This document shows positions 24,701-32,096 of a stretch of 64,000 nucleotides of DNA, in pieces. The notes beneath the pieces are model-generated. The model saw only the letters and a list, made by a program, of their open reading frames with translations. It searched no databases and was not told where the DNA came from. The position numbers were made by a program, and so were the translations under genes. This DNA comes from Onchidella celtica (Eukaryota; Mollusca; Gastropoda; Systellommatophora; Onchidiidae). Position 1 is the first letter of the stretch. Every line of letters starts with the position of its first letter. The stretch covers positions 24,719,543 to 24,783,542 of the forward strand of contig OZ007581.1 of assembly GCA_963931925.1 (NCBI GenBank), read 5' to 3'.

Positions 24701-24970
24701 TAAAAACTTTTACTAATTCGGTAACCTGACTACTGGGGCCCAATCTCCGTTACTGATAAAGCCCCATTGTGCCGTGCGTAACCTAATTCCCCCACTCCCA
24801 ATCCTTTTCATGGTTTGTAAAGTTTACATACCAATAGTGCCAATTATGTTGGTCATTCTGTATGTGTGAGATGCACTGTCCACACTGAGACCACATATTT
24901 GCTGCAGGTGAGTCTCCTTCAAAGTGAGACCAGGTTTCCTGAAAATCTGTTCAAAGTCTGTTGTTGCCAT
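6578..24970 (-). CDS. PK: Pyruvate kinase, divergent paralogue (12 coding exons)
   Basis: Pyruvate kinase family: transfers phosphate from phosphoenolpyruvate to ADP in cytosolic glycolysis. Coding exons on the minus strand: 24970-24832, 23515-23424, 22410-22285, 21445-21262, 19906-19761, 15815-15688, 14143-13993, 10277-10125, 9836-9670, 8637-8519, 7362-7264, 6777-6578. They sum to 1704 bp (567 aa plus stop), all in phase with GT..AG introns. Seen: [41 protein letters not shown] and a terminal TGxxxGxGxTNTxR-type loop. Length is a little above the usual ~530 aa because of a 43-residue tail. Odd: the normal DTKGPEIRTG block reads [10 protein letters not shown], the usual Ser after RLNFSHG-type Asn is Ala, and the usual CATQ is CAAQ. 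I infer a divergent paralogue whose activity or cation dependence may have changed. The family call is near certain; catalytic competence is open. Confidence 0.95.
7264..7362 (-). CDS. PK: Pyruvate kinase coding exon 11 (residues 469-501)
   Basis: Encodes [20 protein letters not shown], then [13 protein letters not shown]. It matches EAWAEDVDLRVNFAMNVGKA. The Trp and Arg that contact the effector in muscle-type enzymes have counterparts (DEW, DMR). Donor AAAG|GTGAGC. Confidence 0.92.
7580..8500. other. Pyruvate kinase intron 10 with unclassified repeat-like sequence
   Basis: 8040-8400 is more GC-rich than its surroundings and has short open stretches on both strands, but I could not assign a protein or element. 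It begins with an AGTAGTAATAGTATTAGTAG tract. Confidence 0.4.
8519..8637 (-). CDS. PK: Pyruvate kinase coding exon 10 (residues 429-468)
   Basis: Encodes [20 protein letters not shown], then [19 protein letters not shown], clearly matching HQVARYRPRAPIIAVTRNPQ and TARQAHLYRGIFPVL. The acceptor is TGTCTGTCTACAG and the donor CTG|GTAGGT, phase 1. Confidence 0.95.
8821..9090 (+). mobile_element. GTTGTAAGTA-end MITE copy in a pyruvate kinase intron
   Basis: Contains AAGTACGTACGCAACCCAAG at the left, GTCCTTATCCTCAACCCC inside, and GGGATGTACGTACTTGTAAT at the right, matching the copies near 47.5 kb. It lies between exons 9 and 10. Confidence 0.6.
9142..9329. repeat. AT-rich foldback repeat, family member 2
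   Basis: GTCAAAATGCAGAAAAAAGA with AAAGTTGTGTATAGCAAAGC pairs with GGCTTTGCTACATACAACTT and TTTGCCACATTTTGAC. The arms are about 60 nt. Pyruvate kinase intron 9. Confidence 0.55.
9670..9836 (-). CDS. PK: Pyruvate kinase coding exon 9 (residues 374-429)
   Basis: C-domain start: [19 protein letters not shown], then [20 protein letters not shown] and GR. It matches the family's IAREAEAAIYHLQLFEELRR and AIIVLTKSGRS. The T..SGRS loop that holds the effector phosphate is kept, with Lys->Asn inside it. Donor AAG|GTATGG. Confidence 0.92.
9920..10080 (+). repeat. Purine (GA-rich) tract in pyruvate kinase intron 8
   Basis: GAGAGAGA mixed with AAAG and GGGAG for about 150 bp on the plus strand, so a polypyrimidine tract in the transcript. 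It begins 45 bp downstream of the exon 8 donor. Confidence 0.8.
10125..10277 (-). CDS. PK: Pyruvate kinase coding exon 8 (residues 323-373)
   Basis: Encodes [20 protein letters not shown] and [20 protein letters not shown]. The family's LSGETAKG is LSKETAIG. The donor CAG|GTGAGG is duplicated 28 bp downstream in the intron (see findings). Confidence 0.96.
11177..12951 (+). mobile_element. TTAA-flanked piggyBac-like non-autonomous element, copy 1 (split by a LINE)
   Basis: Begins TTAACCCTCGTCC and ends GGACGAGGGTTAA: perfect 9-bp inverted ends inside TTAA duplications, the hallmark of piggyBac. The body matches the copy at 29836-30941 over most of its length except for a LINE fragment at about 12108-12803. 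No transposase is seen. It lies in the intron between pyruvate kinase exons 7 and 8. Confidence 0.75.
12108..12803 (-). mobile_element. CR1/L2-like LINE 3' fragment inserted in the piggyBac-like element
   Basis: Minus-strand frames give [35 protein letters not shown] and [12 protein letters not shown], the usual C-terminal part of these LINE polymerases. It is frameshifted. The 3' end carries TTTGCTCTAGGCGCTTTACA-like sequence and GATCATTTATATAGCGCC, as in the copies near 54.7 and 57.3 kb. Confidence 0.75.
13180..13433 (-). mobile_element. CTTAGTTCTTGTTTGTTC-end MITE, copy 2
   Basis: CAACCTTAGTCCTTGTTTGT at one end, AGAACAAACAAGAACTATAG at the other, with interior matching copy 1 in reverse. 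It lies in the intron between pyruvate kinase exons 7 and 8. Confidence 0.55.
13993..14143 (-). CDS. PK: Pyruvate kinase coding exon 7 (residues 272-322)
   Basis: The most conserved exon: [20 protein letters not shown], then [20 protein letters not shown] and KPVICAAQ. The metal-binding Asp in ARGDLG is intact. The Thr of the usual CATQ motif, which contacts phosphoenolpyruvate, is Ala. Confidence 0.97.
14293..14506. mobile_element. CCAGCCAGCA-end MITE, copy 1
   Basis: Inverted ends TATCCAGCCAGCAAACCTAC and GTTAGGATGCTGGCTGGATA, 214 bp, with a central TCTGACGTCGGA. A related copy is at 17010. Confidence 0.55.
15366..15600 (+). repeat. Dispersed 235-bp repeat, copy 1
   Basis: CCATATTGTTGTATGCGACA, CTCACTCCTAATTTCATATG, ATTCCAATTGGTTAA, CAATCCTCCTTTTCTTGAAA. 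A parallel copy is at 20125-20360. It lies 88 bp beyond exon 6 on the intron 6 side. Confidence 0.5.
15688..15815 (-). CDS. PK: Pyruvate kinase coding exon 6 (residues 230-272)
   Basis: Encodes VDMIFVSWV, then VREQLGEA and [11 protein letters not shown]. The catalytic Lys and the metal-binding Glu of the KIEN motif are present. The FIRKA segment of the family is replaced by WVWCP. The acceptor is TTTTACAG and the donor AG|GTACTT, phase 2. Confidence 0.94.
17010..17216. mobile_element. CCAGCCAGCA-end MITE, copy 2
   Basis: CCCAGCCAGCAACCCCACGG at the left, GTGATGCTTGCTGGGAAGGG at the right, central GCTGACGTCGGATTG. Similar length and centre to the copy at 14293. Pyruvate kinase intron 5. Confidence 0.5.
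17324..17760 (+). mobile_element. tRNA-derived SINE, full-length copy
   Basis: The tRNA-like head has an A box (TTGGTCTAGAGGCA) and a B box (GGGTTTGATCCC). A conserved body follows (CACCTAGTCTTCTTGGATAA, AGTCGAGAAGAGCAGGCC), then a tail AACTGGGCTGCAATG...CAAATGGGAT ending in an A-rich stretch. Pyruvate kinase intron 5. Family members: 44309, 53346, 58258 (-), 61308 (-), plus fragments at 17999 (-) and 19966. Confidence 0.75.
17999..18133 (-). mobile_element. SINE 3' tail fragment with (CAAATA)n
   Basis: Reverse copy of the SINE tail: TTGTATTTGTATTTG repeat, TTAATCCCATTTGGGAAATT, GCCATTGCAGCCCAGTTATA. It is followed by a long T run and G run. It lies about 240 bp from the full-length copy at 17324. 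Confidence 0.65.
18485..18650 (+). repeat. Short minisatellite (CCAGTGAGAATTA... units)
   Basis: ATACCAGTGAGAATT and TTTTCCTTCACCATA alternate at about 30-38 bp. A further unit (ATACCAGTGAACATAGCCTT) lies at 18810 beyond the TTAA-started repeat. Confidence 0.55.
18651..18770. repeat. TTAA-started GC-rich repeat, partner of 36080-36200
   Basis: TTAACCCTCACCCTGCGTGG followed by GGCAATAGTCGGTATTGACT and AAGTCACCCAGGTCAAGCTG. The reverse complement recurs at about 36080-36200. It interrupts a minisatellite whose units lie on both sides. Confidence 0.55.
18870..19190 (+). repeat. Degenerate CCAGGGCTTTTCCA repeat
   Basis: Loose recurrences of TTCCAGGGCTTTTCCA, TATTCCACTATTTTCAGGGC and TTTTTCAGGACTTTT, about every 70-80 bp, with more near 19600-19700. 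Pyruvate kinase intron 5. Confidence 0.45.
19495..19578 (+). repeat. Orphan LINE/SINE-type 3' tail
   Basis: TGTAAAGCGCATAGAGCATT, ATATGCGCTATATAAATGCT, then (ATT)n. It resembles the 3' tails of the LINEs at 2540 and 12108 but has no LINE coding sequence beside it; GA-rich sequence lies upstream. Confidence 0.5.
19761..19906 (-). CDS. PK: Pyruvate kinase coding exon 5 (residues 181-229)
   Basis: End of the B domain and return to the A domain: [20 protein letters not shown], then [16 protein letters not shown], matching SEKDIQDLKFGVEQD. The usual basic KKGVNLPG element is replaced by HNQCHIPM, losing Lys residues that contact nucleotide in other family members. The donor is AAT|GTGAGT. Confidence 0.9.
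19966..20063 (+). mobile_element. SINE body fragment
   Basis: AGATACCTTGACAGTTGGAA, ATCGAGAAGAGCAGGCTAAA and GGCCGCTGCCTGGGCAAAAT, then an A run and TCCCTACCAC, as in the SINE body at 17324. Confidence 0.6.
20125..20360 (+). repeat. Dispersed 235-bp repeat, copy 2
   Basis: CCCATATTGTTGTATATGAC, CTCACGCCTAATTTCATTAA, ATTCCAATCGGCTAA, GATCCTCATTTTCTCAAAAA, in the same order as 15366-15600. Confidence 0.5.
21262..21445 (-). CDS. PK: Pyruvate kinase coding exon 4, B domain (residues 120-180)
   Basis: Most of the mobile B (lid) domain: [20 protein letters not shown], then [20 protein letters not shown], aligning with the family's KNICKVVEVGSKIYVDDG. The VGxxIYxxDG core is conserved. The donor is A|GTAAGA, phase 1. 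Confidence 0.92.
21605..21938. mobile_element. Foldback element in pyruvate kinase intron 3
   Basis: Subterminal arms AGTAGGTCACTGCGGTAAAC and GTTTACCGCAACGACCTAGT pair, and outer CAGTATGTATAGAGAG pairs loosely with CTCTTTATACATCTATACTC. It lies between exons 3 and 4. Confidence 0.5.
22285..22410 (-). CDS. PK: Pyruvate kinase coding exon 3 (residues 78-119)
   Basis: Encodes the helix [14 protein letters not shown] and the block that normally reads LDTKGPEIRTG. Here it is [11 protein letters not shown]: Asp and Arg are kept, while Thr->Ile, Lys->Thr and Glu->Gly. That Glu position is known to separate K+-dependent from K+-independent pyruvate kinases. The acceptor is TTTTTGTCTCTAG and the donor GAG|GTATTG. 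Confidence 0.9.
22879..23110 (+). repeat. Dispersed 240-bp repeat, copy 3 (pyruvate kinase intron 2)
   Basis: ATTCAACTACATTCCAAGCT, ATCTTGGTTATAGTTC, GATCATTTGTACTAAAATAA, AAGCAGCCAAAACGGATTAC match copies 1 and 2. Confidence 0.5.
23424..23515 (-). CDS. PK: Pyruvate kinase coding exon 2 (residues 47-77)
   Basis: Encodes [20 protein letters not shown] followed by [10 protein letters not shown]. The substrate-binding Arg and Asn of the family motif (RLNFSHG) are kept, but the Ser that ligates K+ is Ala (RFNLAHG). The acceptor is TTTTTTACTAG and the donor GAT|GTAAGT, phase 0. Confidence 0.93.
23645..23870 (+). repeat. Dispersed 210-bp repeat, copy 2 (pyruvate kinase intron 1)
   Basis: GACACTTTTGAGCCGTGAAG, GCCATTATGATTCTATTGGA, TTATTACATTTTCCTCTTGG, TCGTAGAGCAGTGACGATA, paralleling 3541-3750. 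Confidence 0.55.
24832..24970 (-). CDS. PK: Pyruvate kinase coding exon 1 (residues 1-46)
   Basis: Starts [10 protein letters not shown] and runs to the first strand of the A domain (NIIGTIG, matching the family's IICTIGP). The donor is G|GTATGT in phase 1. The Gly codon is completed by exon 2. The N-terminal helix ([11 protein letters not shown]) matches the family helix that precedes the first beta strand. Confidence 0.9.
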
Positions 24971-25053
24971 AATTGACAAGTCAAAATACTCCTTGCAGAC
25001 GAGTTTGGGCCGCAGTTCCAAATTCACTTCAATGCGTCTCCTTTCCTCTCAGT
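24971..25053 (-). other. 5' untranslated part of the pyruvate kinase start exon
   Basis: A strong 3' splice site (T-rich tract ending in GTCACAG) sits just upstream of 25053. An in-frame TGA follows two bases into the exon, so the ATG at 24970 is the first usable Met of this exon. At least one non-coding exon and the promoter must lie further upstream on the minus strand, above 25.05 kb. I could not place them. Confidence 0.6.
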
Positions 25054-25199
25054 CTGTGACAAAAAAATAATCAAGGCAACAACATTTGAAAGTTCTGAGC
25101 TTCTTTGACTTTGCTTAACCAAATTCTTAGGAATTGCTCAGTTGGTTGAACATTCACGTACAATCTTTCTTTGGCAAGACTTCCGAATGATTGCATGTT

Positions 25200-25865
25200 T
25201 TAACTCACTGAGCCCCAAGGCTTTTTCTCAGGCCAGGCCCCTGAACCTAGAGTTTTGCACTGTATATCAAAAAATTCATAACATATTTATTTATCAAGAT
25301 ATCTGGTTCAAGTGTGCTGTGTTTGAATGTTTTGTTTTTTGAAATGCGTATATTACAAAACAAGAAGTTTTAAAAAATGTGTTCAAGAAATAAATTTTTG
25401 GTAATTTTTAAAAATTCAAATCACTTTCTAGTATAATAATGAATTTCTGAATTGTCAAAAGACTTGTAAGAGAAAGCTTAAAATGTAATAAAAACAAAGC
25501 TCAAATTTGTAAAACATCAACCAATTTATATCCAATACAGTTATTTGACATCAAAACGTTTGCACTTTGTTTTGCCTAGTTCAAACTTCATTTGCTAGCC
25601 ATTTTCACATAATATAATGAGTCCTAGGCTCAAATTGATAACAACTATTTTTGTTGCCATATATCCAGAACTGTATGTGCTATTGGCATGCAATGGTCGT
25701 GGACACATAGAGAAATGAACAGACATAGCCCATGGCCCGAGGTTTTGTGGTTTTATAACAGAGTGAAAAAAAAAAGGAAATGAAGACTGACGGGCTCGGC
25801 CATGAGGCTTAGTGGTAGACATGTAAAAGCTGAACCTGTGCCAGTAGTGCGGCTTAGTGAGTTAA
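25200..25865. mobile_element. TTAA-flanked inverted-repeat element (piggyBac-like MITE)
   Basis: Ends TTAACTCACTGAGCC and GGCTTAGTGAGTTAA form a 15-bp inverted repeat with one mismatch, with TTAA at both borders. 666 bp, AT-rich inside, no ORF of note. It lies just upstream of the pyruvate kinase start exon. Confidence 0.65.
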
Positions 25866-26548
25866 TATACTCAACCACTGACTGCCGAGCCGCACGTTAT
25901 GTATGAAAACATCTCTATGGGGATATACTCTAAAAGAATCATAGAATGTCCCCCTGCAACCTCCCCACTGCACACCTCAAAAGTCAGGACCCCTGCAGTT
26001 TGGAATATTATTTCATTACTGTCAGAAAATCTGGCCATGAGACACATAAACAATTAAGCCCTCCCCCCTTTCTAAATGTCAGTCTCTCAAAAAGATAAGC
26101 TACCGTTGAAATCTCGTCCAGCTGATTAGTTTCATTTCTAGATGATCTACTTTAAAACTGTTCATAAGGCTTAAAACTCTGTATGTCCCTTTCTCTTCTC
26201 TGCTTTGCATCAGAAATTAAATCACTCAGTGGACTGACGTTAATTTTTCAGTAATAGTGCACTTTAGCCTGCCCTTATTTCTGTGCATCCGTGTTCCGCT
26301 ATTCCAAAAGTGCAACAAACTCCCTCCGTAATGGTTCATTTGCCAAACTATGGGGGTACATTTATATAAATTATTCTGGATCCCCACAAGGACACAACTT
26401 TAGGAGCAGCCGTGCACAGGGGGTCAAAAAGGGACGAAGCCCCCCTGGCATGTTAGTCCTCGATAGGGATGTTTTTCATAGTAAACGAGCGGCTCGACTG
26501 ATTCCCTGCCTAGAATTCCGATAATGTGACTTTTCCTTTTGGCCACGA

Positions 26549-26572
26549 TTATTCGCAGACGTCTGCGAATAA
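26549..26572. repeat. 24-bp perfect palindrome
   Basis: Centred on CGCAGACGTCTGCG, with TTATT and AATAA at its edges. A half-site (CTTATTCGCAGATGG) follows 10 bp later. Confidence 0.6.
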
Positions 26573-27064
26573 GACCAGAATCTTATTCGCAGATGGATTT
26601 TGGTTTGTGATTTTTATTTAGGAAGAGCTCCTTAAAATGGCGTTCCGTCGAGCTATCGACGAAACTTTCACCAAAACATTTTTGATGGCGAGAGCTGTCT
26701 ATGGAATATAAAATAAAATCGCCCAAGAACCATAATAAGCGGGCGAGACCCAAAACCCTCTGAATTTTAGCGAATGATAAAAGTCTAGAAAGATCAGATT
26801 AACTCCACATACATACACTGAAAAGCTGAAACGAACAATTCCTTCGCTCGATGAGTGAGAGGGCAGCAGCGGCCACGCGAGCGTCCTTCTCAATCACATG
26901 ACCAAAACAAACAATGCGCATCACTTCTCATTTAGAAAACGGACCAGTGTAAACAAATAGCATGACGAGGGGGAAATCGGAAAGCCAGAAGAGTTCGTCC
27001 TCCACTGCCGCTCATTCCTTTTTTCTATTCCAAAAACCTACAAGAAGTGAACTCGTCTACCGAG

Positions 27065-27087
27065 TTGGGGGGGGGGGGGGGGGGGGG
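27065..27087 (+). repeat. Poly-G tract
   Basis: About 23 consecutive G residues. Similar runs: C at about 19220-19244, G after a T run near 18150, G near 45330. Confidence 0.85.
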
Positions 27088-27244
27088 TTCAAGGCTTCGC
27101 AAGATCTGACTTTTTTTCTGCGTTTTCCCCCACTGATCATCGTTGCTTTGCTCCAGAGTATAAAATTGTGACTAGAAGTTTTAAAATATTTGTTACAAAT
27201 TTTTTTAGATGAATTATTATTTTTTTATAATAATATTAGCCAAT

Positions 27245-27690
27245 TTTGTGGGGTGTGAAATCACAGATTGACGTGGAGGAGTGGCTTGCGTGTCCCAATG
27301 ATCCCAGGAGCTATGCCAGCTGAGGCCTTGTGCCCCTGATAGCTTTAAGCTAAGCAAGCTGGACAGGTCGTGGGGGAAGGACCAGACAAGGTTGAAAAGA
27401 CCAGCCCTCCTTACCTGAAGAAACAAAAATCGTCATGGAAACAGCAACATGGAAAAACCAACGTTCTGGATGTGATGGACCTTCTGAGTATCTCGCGACT
27501 CGTATGGATGCAAGTAGTGAAAGCCGAAAGGAAACTGCTAGCAGGATGAAGGAGGACCTGAGGCAGAAATGAAATCCTTCAATCACTCATGGGGAACTCT
27601 CGCAAAGATGGCCCAGGACAGACAGGGCTGGAGATCCTTTGTTGCTGCCCTAAGCACCAGTGGGTGCAATAGGAAATAGTAGTACTAGTA
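27245..27690 (+). mobile_element. Non-LTR retrotransposon 3' end (RTE-like C-terminus)
   Basis: EAEMKSFNHSWGTLAKMAQD, then RQGWRSFVAALSTSGCNRK and a stop, typical of RTE-type ORF ends (compare WENLANDRSRWR in the intact copy). It ends in a TAGTAGTACTAGTAGTAG tail. Upstream frames are broken. Confidence 0.55.
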
Positions 27691-27950
27691 GTAGAAATCA
27701 CAGAGAAAGTCAGACAGAGCAAATAAAAATGAATTCAATTCAACTTCCATGGAAACAAAAAAGTAATAAAACATGACAAATAGACCCAGGTTACCGTGGA
27801 GAGAGATGAGCCGTTCAGTTCACACTGACTGAAACTAGAAATCATTTTACATGTTTAAAATTTGATTTACATTTTTATTTCTGTCCTGTTCGGTGAACAG
27901 GAAGAAATAAAATGAACAGGAATAAAGTAATCTGGGGCACACTGGTAACA

Positions 27951-28460
27951 TTAACCCCTTCAACCCCATAGTGACGTACCTGGTACGTCACAAAATTGTG
28001 CAATTTTTGCTGGTGTGCCGTACCAAGTACGGCATACTAAAACTGCTCTACAAATGCTTTGTATTCAAAGCTATGGGCGAGTACGGGCGAAATTCTGAAT
28101 CAGCATTGAATTTTACGCATACTCGATTCCAGTTTTTGGAAATTTCTTTACTGCTAGCGCTTCATCAGAACAAATAATCTTCGATCGGTTGCGTTCCTCT
28201 CATCACTGTCGATTTGAACGTAACTTTGTGACCTTGTATATTGCTTGAGACGAAAAAACATGGCATATTTAGAAACTACATTCAATTTCCTTACAGAAAA
28301 TGTATACTTTTGTGAGGATAACTGTACAAATAAACTGATCACAGTCAGCTTTAAAACATAATCTTAACAATTACTCGCACGCTGTCGTACTGGCTAACCA
28401 AAATAGCTAAAAAACCTGTCGTACACAGGAATGCAAAACGCGTTGTTGTGAAGGGGTTAA
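27951..28460. mobile_element. TTAA-flanked inverted-repeat element with GTAC subterminal repeats
   Basis: Ends TTAACCCCTTCA and (T)GAAGGGGTTAA. Subterminal GTACCTGGTAC, GTACCAAGTAC and related CGTAC motifs occur near both ends. 510 bp, no transposase. It fits a piggyBac-like MITE of a different family from those at 11.2 and 25.2 kb. Confidence 0.65.
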
Positions 28461-28529
28461 TCAATATCCAAAAAATAAAAGTTTCCTAAAAATGAGCACT
28501 CCTAGGTTTAATTTTTTTTAAATGCTCGG

Positions 28530-28620
28530 GCGTGGGATTGAACCCAAGATGGACCGGGCCCATAGACTCCGACTGATAACAGTACAGTAGATGCTAGCCA
28601 TTGCGCCATCGCAAACTGTG
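28530..28620 (-). other. tRNA-like sequence (SINE head or tRNA relic)
   Basis: Minus strand: GCGATGGCGCAATGGCTAGC (A box) then, after about 40 nt, TTGGGTTCAATCCCACGCCC (B box). The putative acceptor ends do not pair, so a working tRNA gene is unlikely. It is followed by an A-rich tail. Confidence 0.45.
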
Positions 28621-29835
28621 GACTGCGTGAGAACTTTTCCATAGTAGACATCACAAAACCAAGAAACCCCCTCTGCGAATAAAATCTGTGAATAAGCACT
28701 TCGTTTCCTTAAAATTATAGTCCGTGTGAAAACATTTAGCAGATTTTTTTAATACAGAAAAATCCTTAACGGAGGGCCTGGCTAAACTACACTTAGATCT
28801 ACTCATTTTTTCTAACTCTTCTCTTGTCAATAATCTGAGTGATCTGGAATGTAATGTGATTTTTCTTACCACAAATATTACTGAAAAAAACAGCAAAAGA
28901 ATATTCAGTTCTTAGTCGCTGCTGGGCCCACCTGCTGCCACAGGCTAACTTATAAATGTATGCCTATCCTTGTTCAAACCGGAATTATCGCGAACGGCCA
29001 CCAAGGCTGCAGAGGACTTACAACTTACAGCCGATCCTATGCACCAGCCACCACACGTCCGGTAGATTTACTGATTTGAGGAACAGTTATCTTGATTGGG
29101 CCAACCTGAATCTGTGGGCCAGTGGCTAGATCTAAATTTCCATCTCTTCGATAACTGTTGATATTTACCAAAGCTGTTTCACTCCAAAGGCGACGGTGGT
29201 ATCGAACAAAAAATGATGCAAACTAGCCTAACATAACAACGCTCAGATATTACATTTTCCCCTTTACCTTTAGGGAAAGTCGACCTTGACATTAACAGGC
29301 CTTTACTGGGCTTTTAGAGATAAAGAGTGACCTTATCAGTACCAAATTCAAACTTTTTGAGTAGAAAGTTCCTCAACATGATGATCAATAATAAAATCGT
29401 AAAATTATCAATTTTCCTCTTTGCCCATCTCTTGTAACGGAATACAATTAACCTATTTGCCCACCTCACCATTCACTGTCAAATATATATATATATTTTG
29501 AATATAGAATTTCAGCACAGGGAACGTCTGACCCAACTCAGAAAGAGACTCAGAATGTTCGTTTAACTGATTAAAACATTTAATTCTGCATGAGCAAATG
29601 GGTGAGATACATTACTATTTGGGAAATTAAACTATGACCACAGCCCTTGGTAACTTTAATAATGATTTTGCTGTGACTTCTACTTTTTGTAATGAACATG
29701 GAATTGATATGATGATCTCTGGTCCAAAACAATTCCTCTTGAACTTCGGACTCCTCCAAGGTCAAAGAGTTTAGCGAAGAGATTTCATGGCCAATAAATA
29801 TAACGTTAGAGCAGGTGGTGTGTGATCTCTTTATC

Positions 29836-30941
29836 TTAACCCTCGTCCCGCGTTGAGTGAACTCGTCCACGTAACGCCCCGTGCGGGGATAGCCAGCGGC
29901 CAGTCAGCCGATCGTTCGCATGTTGCCGATAACCTCGGCGGTCGGGTCAATCGGGTCCTTGTGAACACCTGTATCGCGTATACTTCAGGACGCAATAACA
30001 ACAATAGTGGTGGATAAATCGTAAGGGACCCCTATGATATTTGGATAAAGTACTTGTGATGATATGCAGTAGGTTTTATTGTGAAATGGAAGGCCCCAAA
30101 TCAAGAATTTTCTGCATTTTCATGCCGTTTAACACACGTTTTATCATTTTCCCAAGACCTCTGCGCTTTTTCTGTCCCTGTGTCAGGCCATTCAGGTGAA
30201 CAAGTTATTTTTTACGCCATTCGCTTAATTTACTAACCACATGTATCATGACATTGCCTTCTCCCTCCTCTACTATGTAAAGCGTCCACTTACTATAATG
30301 TTAGTTTTAGCGAGAGATTTGATTTCCAGTTCCAGGTCGTAGAGCACATACATGTACTGAAAAGCGGTTTAATCAAAGGAACACAATATCTCTCTAATTA
30401 CCACATCAAATAAAGACAATGACCAACAACAAAGTCGGTCATTTTCTCCCAGTTTTCCCTGATGAAAAACCTACTGACAGACGCCCTTATGCAGCATGCC
30501 CTAATATTACATCGGAATTCATAATTACAGACGTAGAACGGCGTCTCAAATACGCACATGGCCCCTTTCTTCTCATTTCACATGTAGACGACAACCAGCA
30601 TCAAAGTAAAAGTTTCCCCAAGATTTTCCCCAGTTCAAACTTCAGACGGTCAGTACTATTACACGAGTATGACGAATAGTTGCATCGTAATAAACGTAAT
30701 CGGACGATACCATTTTGTAAGATATAGTAGGGGTGACAGGATGGATAAACACGCGAAAATTGTGTGGAAAAAAAACGTGAAAAAACAACAACAACGACGA
30801 CAGCCTCGGCAACCGAATGACCAAAACGCGAGGCGCACCGTTGCTATACAAAAATGTGGCCTCCCGCAGGACCCGCAGGACCCGCGGTTAAGCGTGTCGG
30901 ACAAAATAATGGCCTCGCGTGTTGCGCGGGGAGGCCAATAT
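29836..30941 (+). mobile_element. TTAA-flanked piggyBac-like non-autonomous element, copy 2
   Basis: Begins TTAACCCTCGTCCCGCGTTG, closely matching copy 1 at 11177 and continuing in parallel to GGGGAGGCCAATA near 30940. The right inverted end is not recognisable, so it is truncated or diverged. Its body has no LINE insertion, which defines the nested insertion in copy 1. Confidence 0.7.
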
Positions 30942-32096
30942 AGTGGTTGTGATTTTATGATAACGAGCTTTCCTTTTTTTTTACTAAGGTCTGGGGCCTC
31001 TTAATGTGTGAACTTTAAACCCCCAAAGAAAAAATTTTGGAAGGTACGTAGGCCTATTTCATTTGAATGTTATCATCGTGGTGGGCTATTAAAAAGAAAA
31101 AATATTTATAGCCTAAATATATTAATGCTACGTTTTAAGAACGTCTGACTAACACAGTGAAGACATGAAACACAGTTTCAGCAGTGTATTTGTGGTCATT
31201 TGCTGAAGTTTTTACAGGCAAGAAATAATGGCTATCTGTTGTGGCGACTTACTTCATTTCTCGTTGTTTCAACGGGAGGGAAAAGTTCAACCTACCTAAC
31301 AAAACTGAACAGTTTATCCCGATTAACTTAATTTTCCTTTTTTTTTTTCGACTAACAGCAAGTTATTCTACGCTCAATATGGTAACAATTTTTGTTGTTG
31401 TTTTTCCTACGGTTAGGCATAAACTGCTTTTTTCTCTATAAAATTATGGAACAGTATGCTAACTTAACCCCATACCCCGCGCGCTACCCGTAAAGAACCG
31501 CTGCACGGTCAGTGTTACTCACGGAGAATCTTATCTGGAGTCACTGACCCGTGCCGCTATGCGATGACCACAAACGCTGTCCACGCGGTTCGGTTTTTAT
31601 TGATCGGTATGAAAACATGTCAGGCCAGAGTTTTCTGCTATTGTATGACAGTACACAATACAGCCTGCTACTGTCACCCCCACTGTCTTGTGGGTCATCT
31701 CGGGAGAGAGGAAGACTAGGGGAAGGTAACCCTGAATACAAATACCACACTGCCTTGTGTGTTGCTATGATAGCAAAGGCTATGGGAGTAAACCCAGACA
31801 GAAAATCAGGAGTGGAGACCCGAAGGTGGTTGTCAGGGAGAACTGCATCAAACTGGCTTCCAGCATCTCCTGCAGCCGGACTAGTTCCAAATGTATTGAC
31901 CTGGTCTCTCCCTTGGGTTTAACTAGAATGGCAGAGAGAGGGGTGGTGCCTCTGGGCAAAGCACCATCTCTTAAAAATAGCCCAGGCAAGGCAGCAAAAC
32001 GAGGAGGCGTTTGCTCGGGCTTGGCAAGCGTCTGTCTCTCCTCTATAAGCCCACCCATTTCCGATTTGGAGAGGACACTCCAGCCATCCGTTTCGG

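Noticed and set aside
28530-28620. Functional tRNA gene
   Set aside because: A and B boxes exist but the acceptor strands do not pair and spacing is unusual.
30419-30679. 86-codon frame shared with 11810-11995
   Set aside because: It is conserved only because both lie in copies of the same TTAA element; no transposase motif is present.
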